The notes below the pieces were generated by a model, which was not told where the DNA came from, ran no database searches, and saw only the letters and a program-made list of their open reading frames with translations. From an uncultured Prevotellaceae bacterium (lineage in GTDB: Bacteria; Bacteroidota; Bacteroidia; Bacteroidales; Bacteroidaceae), in NCBI GenBank assembly GCA_946539475.1, contig CAMNHM010000083.1:1-11987 (forward strand): a DNA stretch of 11,987 nt. Direction: 5' to 3'. The translations under genes and the position numbers were made by a program. How positions within the stretch are numbered: position 1 is the stretch's first letter; each line of letters begins with the position of its first letter. Positions 5,507 through 11,987 of the stretch are shown one piece after another.

Positions 5507-7585
5507 ATGAGGAACATACGAATACCCCTCACCGCAGCACTCTGCCTGACAACGTTGGCGGGAGCTGCACAGGTGCACCTGATGGAACGCAGCGACACCA
5601 TCGCCCACCGCTATGACTTGAACCCCGTCGTCGTCACTGGATCCGGCCACCACCAGCGACTGAAGTCAACCCCCACGCCCGTCCGTGTGCTCTCCCGTCA
5701 GGAGATACAGGAGCAGGGCATCACCACCTTCGAAGATGCCGTGACGAAGATGCTGCCGCAGGTGTCGATGGCACCCTCGTCGATGGGCACCTTCCTCCGC
5801 TTGAACGGCCTGGGCAACAAGTACGTGCTCATACTCATCAACGGACAGAAGCTCTCGGGCGACATCTCCAACAACGTCGACCTGAGCCGCATCAATATGA
5901 CGCGTGTACGGCGCATAGAAGTGCTCGACGGAGCTGCCTCCTCGCTCTATGGCTCGGATGCCATCGGCGGCGTCATCAACATCATCACCGACCAGCCCAC
6001 CAATGCCCTGCTCACCGTGAGCAACGCCACGACCGTCAGCGGCGAGGGTAAGCTGACGGAGAGCGCCAGCCTCGACATCTATAAGAATGGCTTCGGGTCC
6101 TACACCACCTTCACCCACGACCGCGCCGACAGCTACCAGACATACACCGAGGAGCTGCTGAAAGGCAGCGAGACAGAGACGCAGCCCACCATAGCGCCAC
6201 TCTTCACCGGCTACCGCTCGAACCTCATCAGCCAGAAGTTCACCTACTCGCCCACGCGCCAGCTGGCCTTCAATGCCGGCTTCGACTACAACCACAAGAT
6301 CACCGACCGCCCGGAGACGCGCTCCGACATCACCGGCGGCACCGACTACGAGATGCGCTACAAGACGCTGCGACTGTCGGCCGGCGCCATCTATAAGATG
6401 TCGGCAAAGAACTCGCTCCAGGCCGACTTCACCGTCGACCGCTTCCGCTATGGCAAGGAGTATGACGTTGAGACGAAGACCTACCACGTAGGCGACTACG
6501 TGCAGTCGAAGAAACAGCGTACGATGGAGGGACAGCTGAAAGCCATCCTCGGACTGATGGACAACGCCACGACCATCGTCGGTGCCGACTGGCGACAAGA
6601 CCGGCTGAACGCCAGCAGTGGCAGCATCGCAGAGTCGGCAGCGATCATGGCGGCCTACGCCCAGCACGAGCATCGCCTGCCGCTCGGCCACAGCAGTGCC
6701 CTGACGGCCACCGTGGGTGCCCGCTATAACTACCACGAGGACTTCGGCAGCCACTTCACGCCGAAAGCCACCGTGATGTACAGCATCGGAGGCGTGAACC
6801 TGCGCGCCACCTACTCGGCAGGCTTCCGTGCTCCCGGCCTCGACGAGCTACACTACCACTACTTCTCCGTCAACCGCGGCAAGGCCCAGATCATCTTCGG
6901 CAACAAAGACCTCAAGGCAGAGAAGAGCAACTACTTCGCGCTGAACGCCGAGTATCGGTCGAAGATGCTCGCTGTCAGCGTCACGGGATACCTCAACCGC
7001 ATCAACGACATGGTCGTGCGGCAGGACATCGGCGTCGATGCCACGGCGCTGCAACGGCTGCAGCAGGAGTTCCCCGAGATGACGGCCGACCAGGCCTCGA
7101 AGCTCGAGCGCTACTCCCTCTACCAGAACCACGACCGTGGCGACGTGAAGGGACTGACGGTGAATGTCTCGGCCAACGTGCTGCCCGGCCTGAACCTCTC
7201 GGCCAACTATGCCTATACCTATGCCCGCACGGAGGGTGAGGCAGGGTGGATACTGCTGGAGCGCAGCATCCGCAACACGGCCACCGTCAGCGCCAACTAC
7301 CACCACGCCTGGCGAGGCTATGCGCTGAACGTCAACCTCAACGGCCGCCTGCAGTCGAAGACCTACTATACCTCCTACGAGAATGCTCCCGGCTACGGCA
7401 TCTGGAACCTGCACACCACCCACACCTTCAGCGGCCTGCGCCACCTGCTCCTCGAGCCCAGCCTCGGTGTGGAGAACATCTTCGACAAGGTAGACCGCCG
7501 GACGGACAGCAGCCTCCGCAAGTATGCCCTCTACAGTCCGGGACGCATGCTCGTGGCCGGTCTGAGGCTGAGGCTGAAGAAGTAG
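5507..7585 (+). CDS. TonB-dependent outer-membrane receptor, second BtuB-like paralogue
   Basis: The product is 692 residues. A signal peptide (MRNIRIPLTAALCLTTLAGAA, cleavage before Gln22) is followed by a TonB box (PVVVTG, 40-45), a plug with NGLGNKYVLILINGQKL and LDGAASSLYGSDAIGGVINII, and a barrel ending in GRMLVAGLRLRLKK, a more normal end than that of the first receptor. It is clearly related to that receptor: NGLGN, SSLYGSDAI, SNYF-LNAEY and NIFD align. It lacks the low-complexity repeats. The ligand is probably a corrinoid or another metal tetrapyrrole, judged only from its neighbours. No riboswitch or TAnnTTTG promoter was found in the 135 bases before it, and the upstream hairpin may uncouple it from the first two genes. 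No Shine-Dalgarno is visible. Two stop codons, TAG TAA, end the gene. Confidence 0.87.
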   Translation: MRNIRIPLTAALCLTTLAGAAQVHLMERSDTIAHRYDLNPVVVTGSGHHQRLKSTPTPVRVLSRQEIQEQGITTFEDAVTKMLPQVSMAPSSMGTFLRLNGLGNKYVLILINGQKLSGDISNNVDLSRINMTRVRRIEVLDGAASSLYGSDAIGGVINIITDQPTNALLTVSNATTVSGEGKLTESASLDIYKNGFGSYTTFTHDRADSYQTYTEELLKGSETETQPTIAPLFTGYRSNLISQKFTYSPTRQLAFNAGFDYNHKITDRPETRSDITGGTDYEMRYKTLRLSAGAIYKMSAKNSLQADFTVDRFRYGKEYDVETKTYHVGDYVQSKKQRTMEGQLKAILGLMDNATTIVGADWRQDRLNASSGSIAESAAIMAAYAQHEHRLPLGHSSALTATVGARYNYHEDFGSHFTPKATVMYSIGGVNLRATYSAGFRAPGLDELHYHYFSVNRGKAQIIFGNKDLKAEKSNYFALNAEYRSKMLAVSVTGYLNRINDMVVRQDIGVDATALQRLQQEFPEMTADQASKLERYSLYQNHDRGDVKGLTVNVSANVLPGLNLSANYAYTYARTEGEAGWILLERSIRNTATVSANYHHAWRGYALNVNLNGRLQSKTYYTSYENAPGYGIWNLHTTHTFSGLRHLLLEPSLGVENIFDKVDRRTDSSLRKYALYSPGRMLVAGLRLRLKK

Positions 7586-7621
7586 TAATGTATGAAAGTA
7601 AGCTAAAAACGCGGAAAAAGT

Positions 7622-7652
7622 TTTGTTTTTCGCACGTTTCTTCGTAACTTTG
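7622..7652 (+). promoter_or_regulatory. Bacteroidetes-type promoter for the tsaB operon
   Basis: TTTG at 7622-7625 and TAACTTTG at 7645-7652 are separated by 19 nt, matching the Bacteroidetes consensus. A weak hairpin (GCGGAAAAA at 7611-7619 with TTTTTCGC at 7626-7633, one bulged G) overlaps the -33 box and might act as a weak terminator for the receptor gene. The tsaB ribosome-binding site AAGGAG lies at 7669-7674, eight bases before its ATG. Confidence 0.75.
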
Positions 7653-7682
7653 CACCCATTAAGATACAAAGGAGAAGAAACA

Positions 7683-8384
7683 ATGGCTTGCATTCTGCAT
7701 ATCGAGACGAGCACAGCGGTGTGCTCGGTGGCCGTGTCGGAAGACTCGCACGTCATCTATCACGAGGAAGACCACGGCGACGACAGCCATAAGGGCGCCA
7801 GCGCCGAGCGGCTGGGAACGATGGTCGACGAGGCACTGTCGTTTACCGACAGCCACGCCATACCCTTCGATGCCGTCGCCGTCAGCGCCGGGCCGGGCTC
7901 CTACACCGGCCTGCGCATCGGCGTCTCGATGGCTAAGGGCCTCTGCTACGGCCGCGACCTGAAACTCATCGCCGTTCCTACGCTGCAACTGCTCTGCGTG
8001 CCAGTGCTGTTGCGCGAGGAACTGCCCGACGACGCATTGCTCTGCCCCATGCTCGACGCCCGGCGCATGGAGGTCTATGCTGCCGTCTACGACCGTGCGC
8101 TGAAGCCCGTGCGCGACGTGCAGGCCGACATCGTCGATGCCAGCACATACCGCCAGTGGCTCGACGAGCATCCCGTCTACTTCTTCGGCAACGGCGCCGC
8201 CAAGTGTATGGACACCATCGCCCACCCCAATGCCAGGCTGATCAGCGGCATAGAGCCACAGGCACGATGGATGCAGCCACTGGCTGAGCGCCGGCTGCTC
8301 GACGGAACGACAGAGGACGTGGCCTACTACGAGCCCTTCTACCTGAAGGACTTCGTGGCCAAACTCCCCAAAAGCCTACTATAG
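7683..8384 (+). CDS. tsaB: tRNA threonylcarbamoyladenosine biosynthesis protein TsaB
   Basis: TsaB works with TsaD and TsaE to place t6A at position 37 of ANN-decoding tRNAs; it is a catalytically inactive ASKHA-fold partner that binds TsaD (family knowledge). The product is 233 residues, the normal length. Seen: the N-terminal ILHIETSTAVCSVAV strand motif (residues 4-18) and the family signature AGPGSYTGLRIGVSMAKGL (69-87). The ATG at 7683 was chosen because AAGGAG lies eight bases upstream. The longer in-frame opening at 7623 would start inside the promoter. It is the first gene of an operon with DUF4290 (9-base gap), murA and rimM. Confidence 0.95.
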   Translation: MACILHIETSTAVCSVAVSEDSHVIYHEEDHGDDSHKGASAERLGTMVDEALSFTDSHAIPFDAVAVSAGPGSYTGLRIGVSMAKGLCYGRDLKLIAVPTLQLLCVPVLLREELPDDALLCPMLDARRMEVYAAVYDRALKPVRDVQADIVDASTYRQWLDEHPVYFFGNGAAKCMDTIAHPNARLISGIEPQARWMQPLAERRLLDGTTEDVAYYEPFYLKDFVAKLPKSLL

Positions 8385-8393
8385 AATAAAGAA

Positions 8394-9005
8394 ATGGACA
8401 TACAAGGATTAGACTACAACACACAACGACACAACCTGCTCATGCCCGAGTACGGACGTGAGATCCAGAAGATGATCGACCACGCCGTGACCATCCCCTC
8501 GCGCGAGGAGCGTCTGCAGTGTGCCAAGACCATCGTGAAGATGATGGAGACCAAGGTGCCGCAGATTCGCGAGAATGCCAACTACCAGCAGACGCTGTGG
8601 GATCACCTCTATCTCATGAGCGGCAAGCAGCTCGACATCGACTGGCCGTTCGACGTCAGCGAGGCGGAGCGCATCCTCTCAAAGCCGGCACCAATGGCCC
8701 ACCCCGCCAACGGCATCGTCATGCGCCACTACGGACGGCTGGTGGAGGAGCTCTTCGAGAAGCTCAAGACCATGCCTGCCGGACCGGAGCGCGACGAGCT
8801 GACACGCCTGACGGCCAACCAGATGAAGCGCGACCTCATCCTTTGGGGACACGGATCGATCGACGACGAGAAGGTGGCCGACGATCTGGCCCGCTTCACC
8901 GACGGCGCCATCCAGCTCGACCTGGGAAACTTCACCTTCGAGCGTTTCGTTCCCATGGAAGAGCCTGCGACAAACGGAAAACGCTCCGGAAAGAAGAAGA
9001 AATAG
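8394..9005 (+). CDS. DUF4290 domain-containing protein (function unknown)
   Basis: The product is 203 residues. The N-terminus (GLDYNTQRHNLLMPEYGREI) and the segment around TLWDHLYLMSGKQLDIDWPF are recognisable as DUF4290, a family restricted to Bacteroidetes with no assigned function. It appears cytoplasmic: no signal peptide or membrane segment, mainly helical, with many charged residues. The C-terminus is a Lys/Arg-rich tail (KRSGKKKK) that could touch nucleic acid (inference). It sits 9 bases after tsaB and 6 bases before murA, so it is translated as part of that operon. The constant company of cell-wall and translation genes hints at a growth-linked role but does not define it. Confidence 0.9.
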   Translation: MDIQGLDYNTQRHNLLMPEYGREIQKMIDHAVTIPSREERLQCAKTIVKMMETKVPQIRENANYQQTLWDHLYLMSGKQLDIDWPFDVSEAERILSKPAPMAHPANGIVMRHYGRLVEELFEKLKTMPAGPERDELTRLTANQMKRDLILWGHGSIDDEKVADDLARFTDGAIQLDLGNFTFERFVPMEEPATNGKRSGKKKK

Positions 9006-9011
9006 CGGCAG

Positions 9012-10316
9012 ATGGCATCATTCATCATAGAAGGTGGACATACGCTTAGCGGAACAATCATCCCGCAGGGAGCCAAGAACGAGGCCCTGCAGGTGCTCTG
9101 TGCCACGCTGCTCACCAGCGAGCCAGTGACCATCAGCAACATCCCCAACATCCGCGACGTCAACAACCTCATCCAGCTGCTGCGTGACATCGGAGTAAAA
9201 GTCACCTCAACTCTCAACTCATACACCTTCCAAGCCGACCAGCTGAACCTCGACTACCTGCAGAGCGACACCTTCGTCGAGAAGTGCTCGCAGCTGCGAG
9301 GATCAGTCATGCTCATCGGCCCGCTGCTGGCCCGCATGGGCAAGGCCATCATTGCCAAGCCCGGAGGCGACAAGATAGGGCGTCGGCGACTCGACACCCA
9401 CTTCCTGGGCTTCGAGCGACTGGGCGCACACTTCAGCCACGTGGCTGAGCGCGACGTCTACGAGATCTCGGCACAGCAGCTGCACGGCAACTACATGCTG
9501 CTCGACGAGGCCTCCGTCACCGGCACCGCCAACATCATCATGGCTGCCGTGCTGGCAAAGGGGACGACGACCATCTACAACGCTGCCTGCGAGCCATACA
9601 TCCAGCAGCTATGCCGCATGCTCTGCCGCATGGGAGCACGCATCAGCGGCATCGCCTCCAACCTGCTCACCATCGAGGGCGTCGACGGCCTGCACGGCAC
9701 GTCGCACACCGTCCTCCCCGACATGATCGAGGTGGGATCATTCATCGGTATGGCAGCAATGGTGGGCGACGGCATACGTATCAAAGACGTGTCGCTCAGC
9801 AACCTAGGCATCATCCCCAACACCTTCAGGCGGATGGGCATACGCATCAAAGAGGAGGGCGACGACCTCTTTATCCCACGCATGCGCCACTACGAGATAC
9901 AGTCGTTCATCGACGGCACCATCATGACGCTCGCCGATGCTCCCTGGCCAGGGCTGACGCCCGACCTGCTCAGCGTGCTCATCACCGTCGCCACACAGGC
10001 ACGTGGCTCAGTACTCTTCCATCAGAAGATGTTCGAGAGCCGGCTGTTCTTCGTCGACAAGCTCATCGACATGGGCGCGCAGATCATCCTCTGCGATCCT
10101 CATCGCGCCGTCGTCGTAGGCCACGACCGCAAGCTGCAGCTCCGTGGCGGACGCATGTCGAGTCCCGACATCCGCGCCGGCATCGCCCTGCTCATAGCAG
10201 CCCTCAGCGCACGTGGCGTCAGCCGCATCGACAACATCGAGCAGATCGACCGCGGCTATGAGAACATAGAAAGCCGGCTCAACGCACTAGGAGCACGCAT
10301 CACCCGAATGACATGA
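9012..10316 (+). CDS. murA: UDP-N-acetylglucosamine 1-carboxyvinyltransferase MurA (Asp active-site variant)
   Basis: Catalyses the first committed step of peptidoglycan synthesis, transfer of enolpyruvate from PEP to UDP-GlcNAc in the cytoplasm. The product is 434 residues, with the usual two-domain inside-out barrel pattern. Seen: GAKNEALQ with Lys22-Asn23 (substrate-binding pair), LRGSVMLIGPLLARMG, TPDLLSVL in the region of the general-base Asp, and GYENIESRLNALGA at the C-terminus. The active-site loop reads PGGDKIGRRRLD: Asp120 (codon 9369-9371) replaces the Cys that corresponds to E. coli Cys115. Asp at this site is known from Mycobacterium and Chlamydia MurA and keeps activity while preventing covalent attack by fosfomycin. 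The gene overlaps rimM in an ATGA junction, which suggests translational coupling. Confidence 0.96.
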   Translation: MASFIIEGGHTLSGTIIPQGAKNEALQVLCATLLTSEPVTISNIPNIRDVNNLIQLLRDIGVKVTSTLNSYTFQADQLNLDYLQSDTFVEKCSQLRGSVMLIGPLLARMGKAIIAKPGGDKIGRRRLDTHFLGFERLGAHFSHVAERDVYEISAQQLHGNYMLLDEASVTGTANIIMAAVLAKGTTTIYNAACEPYIQQLCRMLCRMGARISGIASNLLTIEGVDGLHGTSHTVLPDMIEVGSFIGMAAMVGDGIRIKDVSLSNLGIIPNTFRRMGIRIKEEGDDLFIPRMRHYEIQSFIDGTIMTLADAPWPGLTPDLLSVLITVATQARGSVLFHQKMFESRLFFVDKLIDMGAQIILCDPHRAVVVGHDRKLQLRGGRMSSPDIRAGIALLIAALSARGVSRIDNIEQIDRGYENIESRLNALGARITRMT

Positions 10317-10825
10317 TCAGAGAGGAAGAAGTTTACAAGATAGGCCGGCTGGGCAAGCCCCACGGCGTGCATGGCGAGATATCCATCCAGGTCGACGACG
10401 ACGTCTTCGACCGTGTGGATGCCGACTGCCTCATCCTGATGGTCGACGGCATCCTCGTACCTTTCTATATCGAGGAGTACCGCTTCCGCTCCGACACCAC
10501 GGCACTCATCAAGTTCGAGGATGTCGACTCCGTAGAGCGGGCCCGCGAGCTCACCAACAGCGATGTCTACTTCCTGCGCCGCCTTGCCGACGACGATGCT
10601 GAGGGCGACCTCAGCTGGGCCTTCCTCGTCGGCTTCACCATCGTCGATGCCGCCAGCGAAGCCCCGGTAGGACGTATCGCTCAGGTCGACGACAGCACTG
10701 CCAACACCCTTTTCCTGCTCGACGACGGCCGCCTCATTCCCGCCGCCAGCGATCTCATCACCCACATCGACAACGACCAGCGTCTCATCGTCATGCAGCT
10801 GCCAGAGGGCCTGCTCAGCCTATAA
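10313..10825 (+). CDS. rimM: Ribosome maturation factor RimM
   Basis: RimM assists late maturation of the 30S subunit head and binds ribosomal protein S19 (family knowledge). The product is 170 residues, normal for the family. The N-terminal RimM barrel carries IGRLGKPHGVHGEI (residues 10-23), and a PRC-barrel domain runs from about Trp102 (WAFLVGFTIVD, then a GRIAQVDDSTANTLFLL segment) to the end (LPEGLLSL). The ATG overlaps the murA stop by 4 bases, so it is probably coupled to murA translation. It is the last gene of the operon; no obvious rho-independent terminator follows directly. Confidence 0.95.
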   Translation: MIREEEVYKIGRLGKPHGVHGEISIQVDDDVFDRVDADCLILMVDGILVPFYIEEYRFRSDTTALIKFEDVDSVERARELTNSDVYFLRRLADDDAEGDLSWAFLVGFTIVDAASEAPVGRIAQVDDSTANTLFLLDDGRLIPAASDLITHIDNDQRLIVMQLPEGLLSL

Positions 10826-11001
10826 AACCAAATCGACTCCGTAATGACCAACGATACGCTCGCCGAGCGCCTCGTCCGCTATTAAAAAACGTTCGGCGAC
10901 CACTTTGGGAGAAGCAATCACTTCGTTGCTTCAGAATACCTATTTCGCTGTCTTCCGGGCCGAAGGTGTTCAGCATGTAGTACAAGCAGGCACAGCAATC
11001 A
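10826..11001. other. Convergent gap between rimM and the flippase gene, possible gene remnant
   Basis: This 176-base stretch has no intact gene. On the minus strand a start-less frame (10930-10820) reads SNEVIASPKVVAERF then LIADEALGERIVGHYGVDLVL and stops inside the rimM end. A neighbouring minus frame just upstream reads LNTFGPEDSEIGILK, as if one gene were broken by a one-base shift. On the plus strand another start-less frame (10848-11009) includes LGEAITSLLQNTYFAVFRAEG. None was recognised as a known family. A 7-bp hairpin GAAGCAA/TTGCTTC (10911-10917 with 10926-10932) and a 6-bp CGCCGA/TCGGCG pair (10861-10866 with 10893-10898) are present and might serve as a weak bidirectional terminator. 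Confidence 0.4.
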
Positions 11002-11987
11002 TCACTTGAAATGTTTCCCAATGAGGGGCAGGCTGCTCAGGGGTAGGTCTCTCTTGACGATAATCATCAGGAAGAGGCCGATGAGCAGCGTGTTGAGCAC
11101 GAGCTGTGCCCAGAGGGGTAGGGTGGCGGTCAGCGTCATGACAGCGAAGAGGGCGGCAGCTGCCAGCGTGTAGAGTGCCATGTCGCGCAACGGATAGTCG
11201 ATGCGGTAGTAGTGCTGCCCGACGACGTACGACAGTAGCATCGACACCGCATAGGCAGCGAAGCCGGCCCAAGCACAGGCCATATAGCCATAGCGGGGGA
11301 TGAGGAGCACGTCGATGACGATGAGCACCACGGCTCCGATGCCGGAGAAGTAGGCCCCCCAGATGGTTCGGTCGGTGAGCTTATACCAGAAAGAGAGGTT
11401 GAAGAACACGCCGAACATGATCTCTGCTGCCATGACGATGGGCACCACGCGCAGCCCCTCCCAATAGCTATCGCCGATGATGAACTTCAGCACGTCGAGA
11501 TAGCCCATCACGCAGAGGAAGGCCAGGAGGGTGAAGATGAGGTAGTACTTCATGGCCAGCGCATAGGTCTGGCGGTTGTCTTTGTCCTTCGACCTTCCGA
11601 AGACGAAAGGCTCGTAGGCAAAGCGGAAGGCCTGAGTGATCATGACCATGATCATCGCGATCTTGATGCAGGCGCCGTAGATGCCCAGCTGTGTGCGTGC
11701 CTCTTCTACCGATCCGTCGTAGAGATATGGAAAGAGTATCTGCGAGGCCGCTTGGTTCAGCTGTCCCACCACGCCCATGACGAGCAGTGGCCACGTGTAG
11801 CCAAGCATGCGTCGGCAGGCAGCAGCGTCGAAGCCGAAGCGGATGCCGCGCAGCTCCTTCCACAACATAAGCAGCGTGCATACGGTGCATACGAGGTTGA
11901 TATAGAACACGAATGCCACATCGAGCGTGAATGCCTCGTCGTAGATGCCCAGCGGGTCCCACTTGAGGGCCGGCAGCACGATGAGGT
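11002..11987 (-). CDS. Polysaccharide/oligosaccharide flippase (Wzx/MATE-like), C-terminal part
   Basis: An integral membrane protein of the MOP superfamily that moves lipid-linked saccharide units across the inner membrane (family knowledge). The frame is open to the window edge (upstream residues LIV precede LPALKWDPLG), so the start is missing; about 328 residues are visible. Several hydrophobic helices can be read, for example VAFVFYINLVCTVCTLLML, YYLIFTLLAFLCVMGYLDVL, GIGAVVLIVIDVLLI and LVLNTLLIGLFLMIIV. TWPLLVMGVVGQLNQ and the loop GSVEEARTQLGIYGACIKIAM are typical of the Bacteroidetes members. The C-terminus is basic (KRDLPLSSLPLIGKHFK), placing it in the cytoplasm. It converges on rimM. 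The true substrate cannot be told from sequence. Confidence 0.88.
   Translation of the reverse strand, partial: LIVLPALKWDPLGIYDEAFTLDVAFVFYINLVCTVCTLLMLWKELRGIRFGFDAAACRRMLGYTWPLLVMGVVGQLNQAASQILFPYLYDGSVEEARTQLGIYGACIKIAMIMVMITQAFRFAYEPFVFGRSKDKDNRQTYALAMKYYLIFTLLAFLCVMGYLDVLKFIIGDSYWEGLRVVPIVMAAEIMFGVFFNLSFWYKLTDRTIWGAYFSGIGAVVLIVIDVLLIPRYGYMACAWAGFAAYAVSMLLSYVVGQHYYRIDYPLRDMALYTLAAAALFAVMTLTATLPLWAQLVLNTLLIGLFLMIIVKRDLPLSSLPLIGKHFK

Noticed and set aside
4241..5653. A 470-codon minus-strand open frame over the CbiK-like gene
   Set aside because: It is antisense to a gene with conserved catalytic residues and has a low-complexity Val/Leu/His composition. It also crosses the terminator hairpin.
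7623..7682. Upstream extension of tsaB to a TTG at 7623
   Set aside because: It lies within the promoter, and the ATG at 7683 has a good ribosome-binding site and fits TsaB length.
5666..7756. Minus-strand open frames over the second receptor
   Set aside because: They shadow the TonB receptor codons, show no domain or start signal, and one crosses the tsaB promoter.
10843..10884. Small ORF MTNDTLAERLVRY after rimM
   Set aside because: Only 13 codons before a stop, with no ribosome-binding site; treated as part of the unexplained gap.
10815..11021. 68-codon minus-strand ORF between the flippase gene and rimM
   Set aside because: It begins inside the flippase coding end and turns into Arg/Ser-rich shadow sequence. 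Only its middle part looks protein-like, which is reported as a possible remnant.

Overview
The window is GC-rich, gene-dense DNA from a member of the Bacteroidetes, most likely a Bacteroidales species of the Prevotella group (inferred). The evidence is: promoters of the Bacteroidetes type (TTTG, about 20 nt, then TAnnTTTG); a DUF4290 gene; an Rpn/PD-(D/E)XK 'transposase' with a Gln/Gly repeat tail; TonB-dependent receptors beside an outer-membrane lipoprotein with an acidic export signal; and A-rich leaders instead of clear Shine-Dalgarno sites before several genes. No tRNA, rRNA, CRISPR array or complete insertion sequence was seen.

Layout. 1-654 (+): 3' part of an Rpn-family nuclease gene. 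679-1713 (-): mutY, the A/G-specific adenine glycosylase, convergent with it. 1719-1766: two divergent promoters that overlap each other. 1795-2079: a cobalamin riboswitch and its likely expression platform. 2086-5371 (+): a BtuB-like TonB-dependent receptor overlapping a lipoprotein of the CbiK cobaltochelatase family. 5394-5449: a strong terminator-like hairpin. 5507-7585 (+): a second, paralogous TonB-dependent receptor. 7622-7652: a promoter. 7683-10825 (+): the housekeeping operon tsaB - DUF4290 - murA - rimM. 10826-11001: a decayed or non-coding stretch. 11002-11987 (-): 3' part of a polysaccharide flippase gene running off the window.

How the genes work together. The central module looks like tetrapyrrole or corrinoid capture at the outer membrane under B12 control. 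The riboswitch RNA can be drawn with mutually exclusive helices that hide or free the ribosome-binding site of the first receptor. Between the two receptors lies a protein that keeps the CbiK metal-chelatase residues (Glu144, His211, His281). It carries a lipoprotein signal followed by Cys-Ser-Asp6, the kind of signal that sends Bacteroidetes lipoproteins to the cell surface. A chelatase fold outside the cytoplasm, co-transcribed with B12-type receptors, is the most interesting biology here. The first receptor also contains a run of seven 7-bp repeats in its coding region, a possible phase-variation site.

The downstream operon joins tRNA t6A modification (TsaB), peptidoglycan precursor synthesis (MurA) and 30S ribosome maturation (RimM) with a Bacteroidetes-specific protein of unknown function. 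Its MurA has Asp where most bacteria have the fosfomycin-reactive Cys, which predicts intrinsic fosfomycin insensitivity.
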